A stretch of 64,000 bases of DNA from Solenopsis invicta (lineage: Eukaryota; Arthropoda; Insecta; Hymenoptera; Formicidae). The stretch is taken from assembly GCF_016802725.1 (NCBI RefSeq), contig NC_052666.1, forward strand, positions 2,422,001 to 2,486,000. The letters run 5' to 3'. Below the pieces are notes generated by a model that saw only the letters and a list, made by a program, of their open reading frames with translations, had not been told where the DNA came from and made no database searches. Position numbers and translations under genes: made by a program. Below, in pieces: positions 46,606-59,530 of this stretch. Numbering within the stretch: position 1 is the stretch's first letter; every line of letters begins with the position of its first letter.

Positions 46606-48926
46606 TTTTATTAATGTGTATTAACTTTAATCGTGGTTTAACTAACTCCTTTATCTTTACATTTGTGTTAGACATTTTCACGTTTATTAGAGGTTTTTAT
46701 TTTACGTAAGAAATGCATAATTGGAAATTTTCGATTCATCTTAACATATATTCCAAAATGACCACTCAAATTTTTGTGTTAATTTAACACAAGATAATAA
46801 TGTTAGAAAGTAATATAAATAATATGTGAAAAGTTAACACAAAAATGTAATACTTTGACACAATTTGAAAACATTTCTTTATTACAAAAGAAATTGTTTT
46901 ATTTATTAAACACAATAAATATATTCGAATGTCTGTATTTTAGTTAAGAAATTGTATGCATAAATATCGTAAATACGAAACTAAAATTATTTCAACTCAC
47001 TTCGAGAAGCGATGTATTCTAACAAATTATGTTCGAAAACGGCTACATCTGGTATTTCCGCTACGCTGGTAATTCATCCTTAACTGCAACTTTTTTGTCG
47101 TTGCAGGGAACCCAACATTACAATGCATGCATTTTTGTCGCAAAGCAAAGTGTCAACGTATTCGGGTTCCTTTAAAGACGTCCCATTTGTATTTGCAATG
47201 AAAAAGTTATCGAAAGTTTCTTTTCAACCTTATCCTTGTCCCTTTCTTCGTCTCTTAAACTCAATGGCTCTCAACTTTTCTTATCATGGTAACAAAAGGA
47301 AATATGAATTTTTTGCAACTTCTATTTTTCAGGCGTATAGTGTTTAAAATATTATAAATTTCACTTTTGTTAGAAGTACAATATTGTTGCATCTGTCATC
47401 TTTCGTCTATTGCACTCAAATATTGCACTGGAGCGTAAAATTGACATAGCACACGAAAAGGACAATTTTTCTGAAATATAGATTTTTAAATAATTATGAT
47501 GTGCCATTAAAAAATTTATATTTGCATCTTTAAGCTGATTGCTAGAATGTGAAAACTTTTTAGAGCAGTATCATGACGTTTGAACGTCTTACATAATTAT
47601 TTTGATAGTCCAACGTAAAATTACTTTCTGATTTGTATCTAGCTAAATTTTTAGATACTATAGTGAAATTGTTCTTTCCGTACAGATATCTCTCTATTTA
47701 CGGCAGGATTATATTTCGAGATTTTGTAAATCGAATTCATTATAAGTCGGACAGCATTTTTTTTTTTATATAAATAAAACATTAATTATTATTAATGCAA
47801 AATAGTTATTTTATTACTGAAAATTATTATACATCTTTATTCAGGAAACAAAATTTTCTTTAAAGATTATAATTTTTCATAATTATATTTGATAAAATTA
47901 ATATTTAGTTTAAACACAGATTAAATTTAACAAGTAAAGAAATATTTTTTTGTTAAAAGTACAACTTTGAATATAATATTATAAAATTAATATTTTCTTT
48001 TTGGATCTAGTTAAACGAGTGCTTAATCGTTTGTTATTATTTATAATACTTAAATTTATTAATTTATTTATAATCGATATAGAATGTCGATCATAAATCC
48101 AAAAATTCGTAAGTCGAACAAGGAAAAAATAATTTTACTGTAATAACTAAAAATCTAGCTACATACAAAAAATGATTTTATGTTGGACTGTCAAAATAAT
48201 TATGTAAGACACTCAAGCATGATGCTGCTACAAGAAATTTTGACATTCTAGCAAGCAGCTTAAACGTCCAATATAAACTTTTTAATGATTCAAGACAATT
48301 ATTTTCATATTTGTATTTCAGCAAAATTGTCTTCCATGAAGTAGGTAGTTGTAAGTAGAAAGATAATTGTCTTTTCTTTGCTGGAAAAACATTACTGATA
48401 TTTTGTTGCAAATTGAATTAAATTTTTTATTAAAATTTATTTAAATTTGAAATAAATTTGAATTTTTATGAGTAATTTTATATTGAAATTATGCCGAAAT
48501 TTTGCTAAAGTATTACGAAACGTGAAACAATTTCAGAAAATTTTTAGTCATGCTTTAACTAAATTTTTCCATCAAAGTTGTAATATGTCTAATATATTAG
48601 TAACAATATGGAGACGGTTCAACGACCAATAAAAATCATTCCTGTAATAACCCTCCGCAAACCACGTGAGAATTTGAAGATTCAGACGACTTCTTCGACT
48701 TTGAATTATTCGATAGGTGATATAAACGAAAGAAAAGTTTCCTCTTACTAAAAAATAAGTTCTAGAATTTATCGGCCGAGGAACGTTGTGTTTTATACAA
48801 TGACACGTATTCTGGCAAAGTTGTCTTTTTGTTAAAACGGATCATGGTTTTTGTTAATTTAGCCTTTAATTCAGTATGTAATATAAATAAAAAATTATTT
48901 TCTTCATACATATAAGGTTGCTTGTA

Positions 48927-49066
48927 CAGTGCGGTGCAATGATTTGAAGAGCCTAGTAGATGGCTGACTTATCGACGCCACAGTCTAACCTAATATAATA
49001 TATGCTAGACTGTGGCGTCGGTAAGTCAGCCATCTACTAGGCTCTTCGAATTATTGCACCGCACTG
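48927..49066. mobile_element. 140-bp near-perfect palindromic mariner-like MITE
   Basis: CAGTGCGGTGCAATGATTTG at 48927 is mirrored by its complement ending at 49066, with arms of about 63 bp, few mismatches, and TA on both sides. An outer inverted pair CCCTCCGCAAAC at about 48650 and about 49240 surrounds it, suggesting nesting in an older element. Confidence 0.85.
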
Positions 49067-49668
49067 TACATACATAGACAGTTTATCTAAAACTGAAATC
49101 GACATATGTGAAAATCTTATAACTTGAAAAGAACATATTCGTGCGCTCTGAGTTAAAACAAAAGAATTAAAAGACATTTTAAAGAAAACCGTTTCTTAGC
49201 CAAATAATTCAAATGAATTATGTGATGAAACTTAGGGTAGTTTGCGGAGGGACACTCACGCACACAATTAGACTGTGATTAATTTTAATCACATATCTAA
49301 TCGAGAACCGTCTCAACGAAATGGTACTGCGTTCCTAAGAGCAAGAGTCATTTGAGTAAACAGTTATCAAATCAACAAAGATCTCTGGTCATTCTTAATT
49401 CTTTTTCTCGAATCGGCCAAGAACCATCGCTATGTACAATGTTTCATCAGACACTTCGGCGACACATACACACTCACGTACATACTCGCAAACACACACA
49501 AACAATATACGCACGTGTTATTCTTTCCGTCTCGAGATTCGCCCCGAAGAAGCCATGCGGATTATTGCCTTATCTAGAATTAGATCTGCGCTGTGTGAAA
49601 AGTCTACATATCTGTATATAATCATCTGTATATAATCTGTATACACCTACGTATATGTATTATCACCG

Positions 49669-50957
49669 ACAAGGGAACTCGCTAAATGAAAAATTCGGAT
49701 TTTAATTAAACTTGGCATAAATGTAGAAGAGGTAAATATATGAATTTAGAAATTTTCCGTCGAAATTTTCAGCGGCTAAAAAAACGATTCGAAGAGGTGA
49801 AATACCACTTTTCAACGGTAAAGAGACTTTTGTCTTTCTTTAAATCGAATTCCGTAAACTAAAGAAATGTCAAAAAGTGTTTTATACATTTTTTAAAAAT
49901 ATAAAAATGTTTCATATATTTAGAATAAACTTATTTATAAGAAATATATTCTTGTGTTACAGAAGGAATGTTCAAATACATACGAATGTGCAATACTTCT
50001 TATCAATACGTTGATGAAAATGTTACCTATAAGATACATGGATACATTATACATAGGAAAAGTATTAATAACAATATAAATTTTATATGGAATGTAGTTA
50101 AAAATAATATAATACATATTATATGGGAAATAGAACATGGAAAAATAAATTTTGTCCTTATGTAATGGAATATAAATACACCATAATATATTTACCCAAA
50201 TCATGTCAATTACGTTGCGTAAAATGGACATCACAATTAAGCAAAATGATCAATGTTGTTAGCATTGACACAAATACATCATTTTGTTACTTTATATACG
50301 ATACATAATTTATTCCCTATATAATATTCCTTTACTGAATTATTTGTAAAATTATACTTTTACAATTATTATTTTATATATTTACTCTTTAGAGAATTAG
50401 ATAATTTTCTAATTTACATTCTTATCAACACATAATTAAATTTTATTAAACTATATACAATGATAACGCTTAATTTAATCAAAATATGTATTTTATTTTA
50501 TGTATTTATTTCTGATTCTTATTAACATATAATTATATTTTATTAAACTATATACAATGATAATTAGTAAGAGATTTTATTGTACATGTGAAATGGCTCT
50601 ATTTAACTTTTAATTAAATAGTTGTTAAGTTAAAAATTTATTATATAAATTTTTAATTACATAAGTATTCATTACATGTATATATTTCTTAATTTCTTTC
50701 TAATTTTTTTTTTAAGATAAGGTCAATACAGACGTAGGACATAGTAAAACTTTTGTATGAAACACTTTTCGATGTTTCGCTAGATATATTGATAAAAGCC
50801 AAAAGTCTCTTTGTCTCTGTGGTAGTTTCACCCCGTTTTTCAGCCGCAACTGACAATTTCTAAATTCATGTACAATTTACCTCTTCTACATTTATAAGTT
50901 ATTTATAAGCCAAGTTTCAGTAAAATCTGAGTTTCTCACTTTGCGAGGTTCCCTTGT
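49669..50957. mobile_element. 1.3 kb element with ~200-bp terminal inverted repeats
   Basis: The left end ACAAGGGAACTCGC… and the right end (inverse: ACAAGGGAACCTCGC…) share about 200 bp in inverted order, including AAACTTGG, GTAGAAGAGGTAAAT, ATGAATTTAGAAATT and AAAGAGACTTTTG. The centre is very AT-rich with no convincing ORF. It stops about 50 bp after the channel stop codon. Confidence 0.75.
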
Positions 50958-51009
50958 GAGTCGTCGCGTCGCTGTCGCTATCAGGCGTGGTGGTAGCCGT
51001 CGATTAGGA

Positions 51010-54000
51010 TCAGCTGTCGTCCGGAGTGTCCCGATACTCCTCACTCTCCCGGTGCACCAACACGTGCACCACCGTCGCCTCCGACTGCTGTCTGATCAGC
51101 GATGGCCTCGAGGGTGGCGCCGTGTTCTCCGGACTTGGCTCCGTCACCAGAATACTCACGTCGCTACTCTCGGCTGATCGCTTCTCCGGACTTGGCTCCT
51201 GCGGCGGCGGCGGCGCCCGTCGTCTCAGGCTACTACATCGTCGATTGAACGTCTCCTTGATGTCTCGTTGTAGCGCGTTCAGTGAGAGGGTGGTACCGCT
51301 CGGTCGTAGAGAGTTGCGCTTCGTCGGTGGGCTGAGTAAGTCCTCGTCCGGATACTTCTCCACTGCGTCTTGCCGGCCCAGCGATCTACGGAGGAAGAGA
51401 GAACTTTGCTGTTAACGTTCTTATTTTTCGTACAGTTATCCTTAGTAAAAAAATTCTCAGAATATCTCGTAATATTTTTTAAGAATTTTACATTAATAAA
51501 TTATATAAAATATGAAAAATTCTTCTAATTCTCATTATTTTCGGAGTTAACCCTTTACTACCCATTTGCGTCCAAGTAAAATTTCTTACGTTGCGCATAT
51601 ATACACTAGTACAGTATGTGTTGCATGCACCTATTCACTGCCTAAAAAAAGAACTTTGTGGGGGGGGGGGGAATATGGCGCCGCAGTGGCGCATTTTAAC
51701 GACTGTTATTTTAATAATTAAGTCGGTGTGAAAAATTGACAGTGCACGACTGATCCCAGCTTGACTGGTGAAGATGCTCAATTGGAAGTAAGTAGTTTTT
51801 ATATTTCTTATATTTTATTTTATTAATATATTTGCATGATATTTGTAGTTTTTAACTTTTTATTAATAACAGAATTTGATTTTTATATTATTAGGTGTGT
51901 AGAGCAATATTTCGTTATTCTGATGCAATGATTTATAAGAACGGGTAAAGCTAGGATCTGAAGAGGAAAAATCTAATTTTTATCTAATTCCGACGCTGAT
52001 AAGAAATAAAATTGAACCAAGACATTTGTGGATAAGAAATATCCAAATTATAAATTAAGATTTATGCCCCTGATTTTGTTTGTTCAAATGCGCATCTCAA
52101 AGAGGAACTCACAGTAGCGATATAGAAAGCAAACGAACGATATGAAATTCCTAAGCAAATGAATAAGACGAGAAATCGGGGTTATAATTTTCCAAAAGGG
52201 GAAATCGATTAATAAATATATATATTATACAAAGATAATTTAATATAAAAAATCCCTTGAGCGATTGGGTGATCTAATTATTCATCCCTCTTAGAATTGA
52301 GAAGAACTCTGAGGAAAATGGAGAATTAACCAATAAAAGATCATCTGAAAAGATTCGACTTCGCTGCGAACGGGTTAGGCGGGCGCAGACATTCCTTGAT
52401 CAGGCATACGAGTTTTTGAGATTAATTGGACGCAACTCACAGGAGCAGGAACGGGTTCCTCAATGGACTCCCACCTAGGAAGCTTTTTCTTCTCTTTCAC
52501 CTCCGCTTTCTCCTTCTCTCCCTGAGGAACACGAAGTTTCTCATGACTCTCACCTCATCTCCTGCCCATTCAATTTCTTCCCAATTCACATACAGTGTAG
52601 CCCCTGACACCCCTCCGTCTTCCGTTCCCAGTCCGTCTTATTCTCCAGTATCGCTCGACCTTCCTGACCCTCCTATCCCCACTGACTGTACGTCCAGTGT
52701 AGAATTTCTGGAGTAAGTGACCGTCCCTCCTTTCTAGCCTCGTTATTATTACTTTAACGGTCTACAAAAATCACTATTCGAAATCATAGAACAGTTTTCT
52801 TCAAAAACGCTTTTCCCTTGCTTTGGTTAGTTTGCAATGAATAACTTTGTAGACTTAGACGTTCTCGTTTTGATTGCTTGCACATTAGATCCCCATGACC
52901 AAATACCTGTCTACGTTCCCGATTACCCCTACCAATTTCTAGTTCCTGTAGATTTTTTATATAACTTTTTTCCTCCTAATACAGCCACCATTCATGAATT
53001 AATCCCGTCTCTTCCTGATATATTAAGTTAATAAAATGCAGTTATTAATTACACATATTTGTACATCATGTCCTTAGAATTTTGAAATATATGTTTAGAT
53101 CTTACAAATTACTCTTATAGCAAATAACAAATCTTTATAAATATTCTTCTGAATATCAACATATAATTCCGGTAAATAATTTTTAAAATCAACATAGCCT
53201 ATTCTTTAAGGCTAGACATGGCAACATTTTTAATTTTTTATTGCATTTTTTCATTCTTCTTTCTTTGATAATGCTATTTTTATTATTTGCTGTGTCAATG
53301 GTTTTTTTTTATATTTAAAAGTTCTAATAAATAAGTAATTCATCACTAAAATTTACTGTTATTATCATAACATTAAAAAAAAGGAAAACCAGGTTTTTAA
53401 CTCACAATCAGTTTTATTCTTTCAGTAAACTAAGAACATTTAATATTTTATTCACAGTTGGTTTATCTATATTTTTCGGAAAAAAAAACAGAAAAAACTT
53501 GGATTTTTTCAATTTTATTTTTCTGGAAACTTAAAAACACTAATCTTAATCAATTTAATATGATGAATAATCAATTTAACGTGTTAGGAGAGACTTAAAT
53601 AAGGTTTTATACATATGTATTTTACTGTTGCGAAAGAATAAACCAACCTGATAGTAGTGTGGGAGTCTGAGCCAGAGCTGGAGGCAGCGGAAGGTTGACA
53701 GGACACAGTCAGTGTCGGGGGTTGCAGGTCCTCATGGGTTCCGGTGGCGCCAGAGAGCAACAGCAGAGGAAGATTTGGAAACAGCCACGCCGAGGCGGTG
53801 CCGAGTTCGCTGAGATCGCTGGCGTCGCTGGCCCTGGAGGACTTGCGGCTACTGGCCCGGCTGCCTCGGTGCACGTGCAGCAGAGCCGACAGCTTACCGC
53901 TCCATCCACCCCCGCCTTTACCATCCGTGCCACCCGGGCTCGAAGTCTGCGTCTGCGAATCCACCTCCTGAGCAATCCTCTCGCGCTCCTTTTTCATCCT

Positions 54001-57000
54001 GCGTATATATTTAGTCAATTTTATTATTTATTATTTCTCATATACCTTATTTACGAATATTTTTGGTGAAATACTTTTTCTGACCAAGTTCAAACAGCGG
54101 TAATTAAGTTGTAAAAATTGTGATAAACGCAAATTGTATGGTATATTTGAAGATAAATAGATTTAAATATTGGAACTGTTATAGTGTTACTTTCAATCGA
54201 ATTTTGATAGTCTCACTGATTACGAGTTGATGCTCAAACATGTTAAATACTTTTTGGATCGTGTGAACCATATGCGCATAATTACAATATTCGACAAGAA
54301 CCGTTTTGTTTTCATTATTTTTTAAATATGAGAAACATATTTTAGTTAAGTTACGTTCATAATACAGTTCAGTGTTGTTCATATTAATCAGCACTGAACT
54401 GTATTATGTTCCCAAGAAAAATAAGAAAGTTGAAATGTGTTAATTTGACATTATATTGATCAAATTAGTCCAAGTTATGATGAAAATGACGTAAAATCAA
54501 TACGATGTCAAGTTGACATTATTTTCACCTAAGGTTAATAATATATTGAGCTTTTAAAACTCAATGTATTGTATATTAACATTAAAAAGATTAAAACTTA
54601 AATCTTGTTAACTGTACTTGACTTTCATTTGTTCAGTATTTTTAATTTTTGTATAAAATGTTGTTTAATTTTTAAAAATATTAATTGTGCAATGAAAAGT
54701 TTATTATACTTACGCAACGTATTCCTTTATTGTACGTTGAATCAACCTGGCAGCTTTGTCTTGTCGCTTCCAGATTCTCGTGGAAGACACTATCTCCAAT
54801 TCTTTCCTTGTCGGAAATTGTTTTTTGAACTTGACATCCATCTGATCTTGCAGCTTCCTGAAGTCGTCCGACTCTTCAACGTGTCCAAGAACGTGCTTGA
54901 CAAGTGAGTGCAGGATGTCCAGACAATGAATCTTGTTACCCTTTGCGATGGGAAGATTAAAGCTGACCAACGCCACTACGTTAGGCTTTGATATCCCCAA
55001 CGGAGGGTCTAGGCTCGCTATAAAATCGCTCAACTGCGAGAAGCTGATAAATTGAGTTGCATGCGGATCGTACCTAGAAAAACAAAAATTTTAATTCAAA
55101 ATTGAAACGTCATTTCATTATTTACAATTAAATTTAAATTATCTTATTAAAAATTAATTTTTTTAAAGATATATAGTTGAATTATTTTATTGACATTTTA
55201 TGAATGATTTATTAGACAAAGAACTCTTCCTAAAATAAATAGTAAAGAGAAACATCTTACTTAGACCATCGGATGTAAAACATCTCTAAGTCATCCTCGA
55301 CGATGCCAATCTCCTCTTCTTGATGAGCTTGATTGAAATTCTCCAAGATGATGGCGATGTACATATTGATGACAATCATATAGTTAATAATAATAAATGA
55401 TGTGAAGTACGTGATCGCTAACAATGGATATCCGCAATCTCCGTTCATCTGTCGACTGTTTGGGGTGGGATCGCATTCTGGTGATTGTACCATCAGCGAC
55501 TCCAACACGTCATTCCATCCAGCCGACGTCATCAAACGGAACAGCAGCTGCATGCTTCTACCGAAGGTTTCAAAATTTACCTACGAAGAAAATTATTAAT
55601 TTTAGATTAGTGATAAAACAAAATAAATATGTTCCTTTCCTAATTCTAACATTTTTCTCCACAAATATATAAAGAAGTTCGCCCATTTTGGGCCATCCGC
55701 ATCATCAATCATATATAATTTTGTAGGGAATAATGATAGAATTAAAGAAAAAATAGATTAGATTCTTAAATTCTCGTCGTAGTTTTGACCTAATCAAAAG
55801 TTACAGGATTTGAAGGGGAACATAAAAAGGCACCATTGGTTTGACCTTTGATGGTGTCAAGATCATATCAATTTTTTTAAATAAAAAATTCTATTTTTGA
55901 TTCCAGAATCTTAAGTTGATGTCAAGAGCTTTCCAAAACAATATAAATAAGTTACTTTTCATTAAGTACTTTCTGAATTATACAGCTTCAAAGTTACAGT
56001 ATAATGCGACTTTCAAGCTTTATAACTCAGAAAGTATTTAATGAAAAGTAACTTACTTGTATTGTTTTGGAAAGCTCTTGACACCAATTAAATTTTGGAA
56101 TTAAAAACAGGATGTTCCACTAAAAAAATTGATGACCTTGACCTGACCTTGGTGGCACCAAACCAATGGTAATTTCTTATGTTTCCCTGTAAACCTTATA
56201 ACTTTTGATTGAAACATTTTCCCATATCTTTTATACTTTGCGAGATATTTTGATGCGATAGTTAAAATGGGACACCCTGTATATATCCATCTCTTAAAGT
56301 TCGAATCTAGTCCAGGCATGTTGATAAAACACAATACCATGTCTATATTGCAACATAACGTAATATATGTCGTATTGGACAGTTCTGATAATAATCTCTC
56401 AAACGAATAAAATGACACTATTAGGTCAGAATTACATTCGGCGAGACTTTGAGGATCTAAATCTATATTTTCCCTAATGCTATCATTATTATCTACAATA
56501 TTATGTATGAATGATGACTGAACACGGATAGTCCAAAATCACCTATAAAACAATGGGCGAATTTTTTTTAATAATTTGAAGAGATCTTGTCTTTATCTTT
56601 TTGCGTATTCAAAAATATAATTGAAGAAAAGATATAATAAGATTAATAACAACAATAACATGAAAAAATAGAATAAAAATTGTATGTTGCTTGAAACCTC
56701 ATATCCCAATAAATGAAACAGGATTAAAATAGATTTTAATATATTGCTTTCATCCAAATGCGTACATCCAAATACGAATTCATAAAAATGGATTGAAATA
56801 GATTAAACTTTGTGGAAATAAGTACATTTATATTTGAATAGAGCTATCAATGCTTCTAAAGCTATATTAAAATAGATTCAAATATTTTTAAAAACTGTGA
56901 CACGTTTTTTAATAAAAACTTTTTTTGAATTTTGATGGATTGACACAATGCATTTCATATTCACAATTTTAAATTGAATTTACGTTCTATTTTTAAATAA

Positions 57001-57956
57001 AAACTTTTTGGATTAAATTGTATTAAAAAAAAATTGCATTTTTTATCAGAAATTTTATTTTGAGCAGCATCCACGTTTTAAAATTAGTTTTTTCTGTGGA
57101 TTGAAAGACAAAAAAATTACTTTATTCAATTCCTATAAATGGATACAAAGGCATTGGGCTTTAAAATAAATTCAGATTTTTAGAAAAACGCAAACGTTAA
57201 AACGAATCTTTTTTTATTTATTTTAATCCATTTTTTTTAGCGGGATTTTATAAATATATTAAAAGTTTCTATTAAAAGTTTCTCTAAATAAGCAATATTT
57301 TATATCATTTACTTATTATTATTAGATTTTACATATTACATTAGATTTAATTATTTACTTATGGTTCGATTATGTATAAAATTATTGATATTGAATTTAG
57401 TTGTGAAATTCAATGTCTATAAAAATAAGTATTCTATAATTTAACTGTCCAAACTGTTATATAACTGACCATATCGTCCAATGCGCCTTGTTTTCTGACA
57501 TGTCCGAAAATGGACATTCCGATAATGGCGTAGATAAACGTAATCAGGGCCAACAGAGCCCCGATGTTGAAGAGTGCAGGTAGACTGACGACAAGGGCGA
57601 AGAGCAGCTTGCGGATACCTTTCGCGGCCTTGATAAGCCTCAAGATTCTGCCGATTCTGAACACCCTCACGACTCGCAAGAGCGTCGGGGACACAGGGAA
57701 GTCTATCATGATGTCTTCCATCAGAATACCCAGGACAGACGCTAGTACAAGTACAAAGTCGAACAGATTCCATGGCACCGTGAAGTAATGATAACGCAGA
57801 CCGATTATCTTGACGATTGCTTCCAGACCGAAAACAGTAGTGAAGAACGCGTTTGACACTTCAAGGACGAAGAAGATGGAATGTGCCTGATTGTAGTGCT
57901 CGATACCCATCGTCACCATGTTGAGAAATATCAAAACGAAGATAGCTATTTCAAAT
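51010..57956 (-). CDS. NaCP60E: Voltage-gated cation channel NaCP60E/DSC1-type, repeat IV and C-terminus
   Basis: The last five coding exons of a four-repeat channel: 57470-57956, 55261-55580, 54714-55073, 53648-53998, 51010-51385, all GT/AG and phase-consistent. The first encodes repeat IV S1-S5, including the arginine-rich S4 (RVVRVFRIGRILRLIKAAKG). The second holds the pore loop (LFRLMTSAGWNDVLESLM, filter alanine in TSAGW) and S6 (FTSFIIINYMIVINMYIAII). The third holds the EF-hand-like region and an IQ-like segment (AARLIQRTIKEY). The fourth is Ser/Arg/Gly rich (SRASSRKSSRASDASDLSEL). The fifth is a Pro/Ser-rich tail ending at TGA. The motifs match the DSC1/NaCP60E branch rather than para; in flies that branch is calcium-permeable. 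The filter residues of repeats I-III cannot be checked here. Upstream exons lie beyond 64000. Membrane protein of excitable cells. Confidence 0.93.
51660..51672. repeat. Poly-G tract
   Basis: A run of about 12-13 G in the last intron of the channel gene. It may be error-prone or structure-forming. Confidence 0.7.
52270..53034 (+). pseudogene. Degraded coding remnant, probably transposon-derived
   Basis: Plus-strand frames give RSSEKIRLRCERVRRAQTFL and YEFLRLIGRNSQEQERVPQW, then Pro/Ser-rich stretches (SLPEEHEVSHDSHLIS) in one frame and a second open frame from 52426 to 52716. A further open frame runs 52837-53031 (VDLDVLVLIACTLDPHDQ). Stops and frame switches interrupt it. Codon choice looks coding but no family is certain. 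It is antisense within the last intron of the channel gene. Confidence 0.35.
55676..56284. mobile_element. Foldback MITE, copy A (CAGGGTGTCCCA end)
   Basis: The centre is a palindrome with GAGCTTTCCAAAACAATA mirrored across about 120 bp. Further out, CCATTGGTTTGACCTTTGATGG-like sequence is mirrored. The right end is TACAGGGTGTCCC (inverse). It shares sequence with 61214-61882. Confidence 0.6.
56700..57244. mobile_element. MITE related to 28832-29238
   Basis: The left end TCCCAATAAATGAAACAGGATTAAAAT and the inverted right end ATTTTAATCCATTTTTTTTAGCGGGA match loosely. The interior is rich in ATGGATTGAAATAGATT words. It lies in the channel intron. Confidence 0.5.
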
Positions 57957-59149
57957 CTGGAAAGTCGGAAGATCAGATCGTTCTATTTTCTCTTGCGATA
58001 AATTTACACATCGCTTTCTAATAATTAATCGTTATCCTTGATGAAAAAAGTTCTCATAATATTTTTTCTTTTATGTTCTCATATTATTTTCAAAAATGTT
58101 TCATATTTCAGATTTATAAAAATTTCTAAGAAATATGTAAGAAATTGTTTCGGATTTTACAAATTTACTTTGAAAATTAAAGAAATTTTAGAATATTTCG
58201 AAATTCACATACATAAAAAATTCTAAAAAAAATATTGATTTTCTCAATATTTCTAACCAATGTTCCAATTCATATAAAAAAATGTAAGAAATGTTTTAAA
58301 AATTTATAAAATTTTACAGAATTTTTGAAAAGTTTTGAAATTTACATAGAAATTTAAAAATAATGTGTAAAACATTTCTAAGAAAAATTTTCATCATTGA
58401 TTTTTTTTTTTGTAATGTCAAAGCCGTGCATGCACATTTAATACTCGTGCAGTAAAAATGACGTAAATAGTACATTCGGCGGTACATGGAACAAATATAT
58501 TTAATTTTTATACTTATTCGCTTTTTTTAAACAATTAAAATAAAATGGTTTCTTGAACAAAGCAAAAATTATATAGCGATGTCTGTCATTTATCATGATA
58601 AAAATATCTTTACATTCCATGTAGCAGTATCACATGATTATTGTTGGAATATTGCAGAGGTCACAGTAATATTAAAATGTCTTCCAAAATAAATCACAAT
58701 AATATAAGTAATAATAGTAATATCATAATTCTATTACTGTATATTGATATATTAATGTGAGGAATATTAAATCATTTTTATATTTTTATATTATGAAAAT
58801 ATTGTAGATATGTTACATTACAACGATATAACTGTAATATTTCGTTATTACTTTTAAAAGTAATATTTCTGTAATATTTTACTGTAACATGATACATATT
58901 TCTAGTAAATTGCAATATTACTGTAATATTTATGTAATATTACATGGTATGTAAAATGTAATGATACGTGTAAACGTATAACCGTGAGCTTGATAAAAGT
59001 TTAAGTAATAGAATTCATTTTTCATTTGTAATTTACGCATTATTCGGAAGAATTTTATGTTCCGCTATTGTGCAGCTAGTTTTACATTTGCAAGGATTTT
59101 ACGAGAAGAGAGTGAGAGAGTATCTAATCCCCGCGCGTGGAATTATAAA

Positions 59150-59530
59150 GTTAGGACGTTTACGTAAACCTCCCAGCTTGCAGCTTATCTCGTCTATTAT
59201 GCACAGTTGTATCACTGTACGCCAACATTGTGTATCTACAATTTAGAGGCGGCAAGCGTTAATGTCCTTTGGGTATCGATTTTCCATTACACCGAGAAAC
59301 GGATTGTAGAGTCGCGGCATTTATCTTCGGACAAGTCCTGCCTTTCCTGGAAGCTGAAAAGAAAATTCACACACCGTGCTTTGGCGATTTGTACACGTGT
59401 TATAATGCTCTCACTGGTCCAGGCGGAAAAATGTTACTGTACCGCGAAGAACAAGTATTTTCAAGCTATTCATCGATATTTAAATCTGGTAACTGAAAAT
59501 ATAGAGAAGAGGAGATCTCGAATATAAATT
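59150..59530 (+). other. Unassigned open segment
   Basis: Two overlapping plus frames are open for 75-106 codons in a GC-richer patch. The frame at 59269-59496 (AFIFGQVLPFLEAEKK, FGDLYTCYNALTGPGGKM) has coding-like codon use, but no family, splice partner or promoter is identified. Confidence 0.2.

Larger units (their letters stand above)
41225..48926. other. Intergenic stretch
   Basis: No host gene supported. ORFs at 42250-42587, 47123-47347 and 48178-48411 lack recognised motifs. Contains small repeats listed separately. Confidence 0.4.

Noticed and set aside
49352..49635. Two overlapping plus ORFs of 67 and 89 codons
   Set aside because: They run through CACACA-type low-complexity sequence and have no homology cues.
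50941..51177. 78-codon Arg-rich plus ORF
   Set aside because: Antisense to the channel C-terminal exon and the adjacent element end.
51026..51415. Plus-strand ORFs opposite the last channel exon
   Set aside because: They are shadows of the GC-rich minus-strand coding exon, whose frame is continuous with the other channel exons.
53695..54069. Plus and alternate minus ORFs over the fourth channel exon
   Set aside because: Composition shadows of the Ser/Arg/Gly-rich coding exon; no independent start or splice evidence.
56101..56418. 105-codon minus ORF
   Set aside because: It lies within the foldback MITE (copy A) and has no family motif.
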